From positions 1,083,322 through 1,147,321 of the forward strand of contig NZ_BBRE01000001.1 of NCBI RefSeq assembly GCF_000975115.1: a DNA stretch of 64,000 bases, written 5' to 3'. Source of the DNA: Demequina oxidasica (GTDB lineage Bacteria; Actinomycetota; Actinomycetes; Actinomycetales; Demequinaceae). The notes beneath the pieces were generated by a model, which saw only the letters and a program-made list of their open reading frames with translations, searched no databases and was not told where the DNA came from. The position numbers and the translations under genes were made by a program. Shown here piece by piece: positions 62,779 through 64,000 of the stretch. The stretch's first letter is position 1, and every line of letters starts with the position of its first letter.

Positions 62779-64000
62779 CTAGTCGATCCAGTCGAACGTG
62801 CGGGAGACGGCCTTGTGCCACTGAATGAGGCCCTCTGCCCGAGCATCGGCTTCCGTGGTCGGTTCCCAGCGTGCGTCCTCTCGCCACAGCGATCGGATTT
62901 CCTCGAGATCCTTCCAGAAGCCCACGGCAAGCCCGGCGGCGTACGCGGCGCCGAGCGCAGTTGTCTCGATCACCACCGGACGGATGACGGGGATGCCTAG
63001 GACGTCCGCCTGAATCTGCAGCAACAGGCTGTTGACGACCATCCCGCCGTCGACCTTGATCTCGGAGAACTCAATACCAGTGTCCGCGGCGACCGCGTCC
63101 AGCACCTCACGAGACTGGTACGCGACGGCCTCGAGAGCCGCACGAGCAATGTGGCGCTTGTCGGCGAACCGAGTGAGACCGAGTATCGCGCCGCGTGCGT
63201 CTGGCCGCCAGTAGGGGGCGAACAGTCCCGAGAATGCCGGAACAATCACCACTCCGCCGTTGTCGTCCACCTCGCTGGCAAGGGTTTCAACCTCTGCCGC
63301 CGTGGCGATGATGCCGAGGTTGTCGCGGAGCCACTGGATCAGCGAGCCAGTGACTGCGATGGAACCCTCGAGAGCGTAGAGCGGGTCCTCGCCGGCGATC
63401 TGATACGCCACCGTACTGATGAGCCCATGGTCCGAGCGCACCAGCTCGTGACCGGTGTTGGCGAGCACAAAATTGCCGGTGCCGTAGGTGTTCTTAGACT
63501 CGCCGCGCGAGAACGCCGCTTGCCCGAACGCCGCGGCCTGCTGGTCGCCGAGGATGCCAGAAATGGGGACCTCGCGCAGCAGGCTGGAGGACTCGACCTT
63601 CCCATAGACATCCGAAGAGCCCCGGATCTCCGGAAGCATTGAGCGCGGGATGTTCAGTTCGGTGAGAATGTGCTCAGACCATTCAAGGGTGGTCAGGTTC
63701 ATCAGCATGGTGCGACTGGCGTTCGTGACGTCCGTGGCATGAACTCCGCCGTCGGTCCCCCCGGTCAAGTTCCACAGCACCCATGTGTCCATGGTGCCGA
63801 ACAGCAGGTCTCCGGCCTCGGCGCGCTCGCGAGCTCCTTCGACGTTGTCCAGCAGCCACATGATCTTGCTGGCGGAGAAGTAGGTCGCGAGAGGAAGTCC
63901 CGTCTCTTCGCGGTACCGGTCGGTTCCGTGCTCGCTGCCCTGAGCAAGCGAGTCCACAATGTTTTGCGTTCTGGTGTCCTGCCACACGATGGCGTGGTGG
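62779..64000 (-). CDS. glpK: Glycerol kinase, truncated by the window end
   Basis: Phosphorylates glycerol to glycerol 3-phosphate. The last 407 residues are visible. The reading frame continues past 64000, and the first visible residues [10 protein letters not shown] correspond to about residue 75 of a usual GlpK of about 500, so the start is missing. [39 protein letters not shown] and [18 protein letters not shown] are family motifs. The stop is five bases from the metallophosphoesterase stop. Confidence 0.95.
   Translation of the reverse strand, partial: HHAIVWQDTRTQNIVDSLAQGSEHGTDRYREETGLPLATYFSASKIMWLLDNVEGARERAEAGDLLFGTMDTWVLWNLTGGTDGGVHATDVTNASRTMLMNLTTLEWSEHILTELNIPRSMLPEIRGSSDVYGKVESSSLLREVPISGILGDQQAAAFGQAAFSRGESKNTYGTGNFVLANTGHELVRSDHGLISTVAYQIAGEDPLYALEGSIAVTGSLIQWLRDNLGIIATAAEVETLASEVDDNGGVVIVPAFSGLFAPYWRPDARGAILGLTRFADKRHIARAALEAVAYQSREVLDAVAADTGIEFSEIKVDGGMVVNSLLLQIQADVLGIPVIRPVVIETTALGAAYAAGLAVGFWKDLEEIRSLWREDARWEPTTEADARAEGLIQWHKAVSRTFDWID

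Overview
The window looks like the replication-origin region of a GC-rich actinobacterium. The core runs rpmH-dnaA-dnaN-recF-dciA-gyrB-gyrA, flanked by rnpA-yidD-yidC-jag-rsmG-parA-parB. A second conserved block carries the CCA-adding enzyme, a Nudix hydrolase, a DUF6049 protein, murJ and trxB/trxA. Supporting markers are inositol-1-phosphate synthase beside a PadR regulator, the small DLW-39 protein beside tRNA-Ala, a DUF3566 protein, and many GTG/TTG starts. The order resembles Streptomyces and other Micrococcales more than Mycobacterium. A Demequina- or Cellulomonas-like member of Micrococcales is my best guess, not something the sequence proves.

Layout, left to right. 0-3 kb: a small CxxC protein, a CcdA-type electron carrier and two lipoprotein thioredoxins, probably an extracytoplasmic disulfide system. 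3-6.6 kb: dnaB with its own upstream region, then rplI, rpsR, ssb and rpsF read leftward behind a leader with an attenuator-like hairpin. 6.8-12.7 kb: a cell-wall cassette of an Asl-type ATP-grasp ligase, a DegT-family PLP enzyme, a FemX-type aminoacyltransferase and a bifunctional class A PBP. 12.9-17.2 kb: PadR, ino1, an NAD(P)-binding protein and three consecutive DUF805 membrane proteins. 17.3-29.8 kb: an MFS protein, CCA transferase, Nudix-DUF6049-MurJ-pseudokinase, a fused thioredoxin reductase-thioredoxin, an aminotransferase and a Ddl-like ligase.

29.9-46.9 kb is the segregation and replication core. parB and parA are followed by a 1.4 kb gene-free zone. Four perfect parS sites lie between 31.8 and 34.3 kb. 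Transcription diverges between rpmH and dnaA at about 36.8 kb, where two perfect DnaA boxes sit. A TPR gene lies between dnaA and dnaN, leaving about 0.43 kb as the candidate oriC. The gyrBA genes follow. 47-56.9 kb holds accessory genes: an Atg22-like transporter, an alpha/beta hydrolase, a GDPD enzyme, a furA-katA oxidative-stress operon, a SulP transporter and a membrane DUF2156 protein. They separate gyrA from DUF3566-tRNA-Ile-DLW-39-tRNA-Ala (57.0-58.3 kb). The end carries a PH-domain membrane protein, a large secreted metallophosphoesterase and the truncated glpK.

I see no prophage, insertion sequence, CRISPR array or intein. The most interesting points are the cross-bridge cassette, the TrxR-Trx fusion, the free-standing partner pseudokinase of MurJ, DnaA-box-like clusters outside the usual origin, the rpsF leader, the rhomboid-like/DUF2156 fusion and a repeated leaderless-promoter signature.
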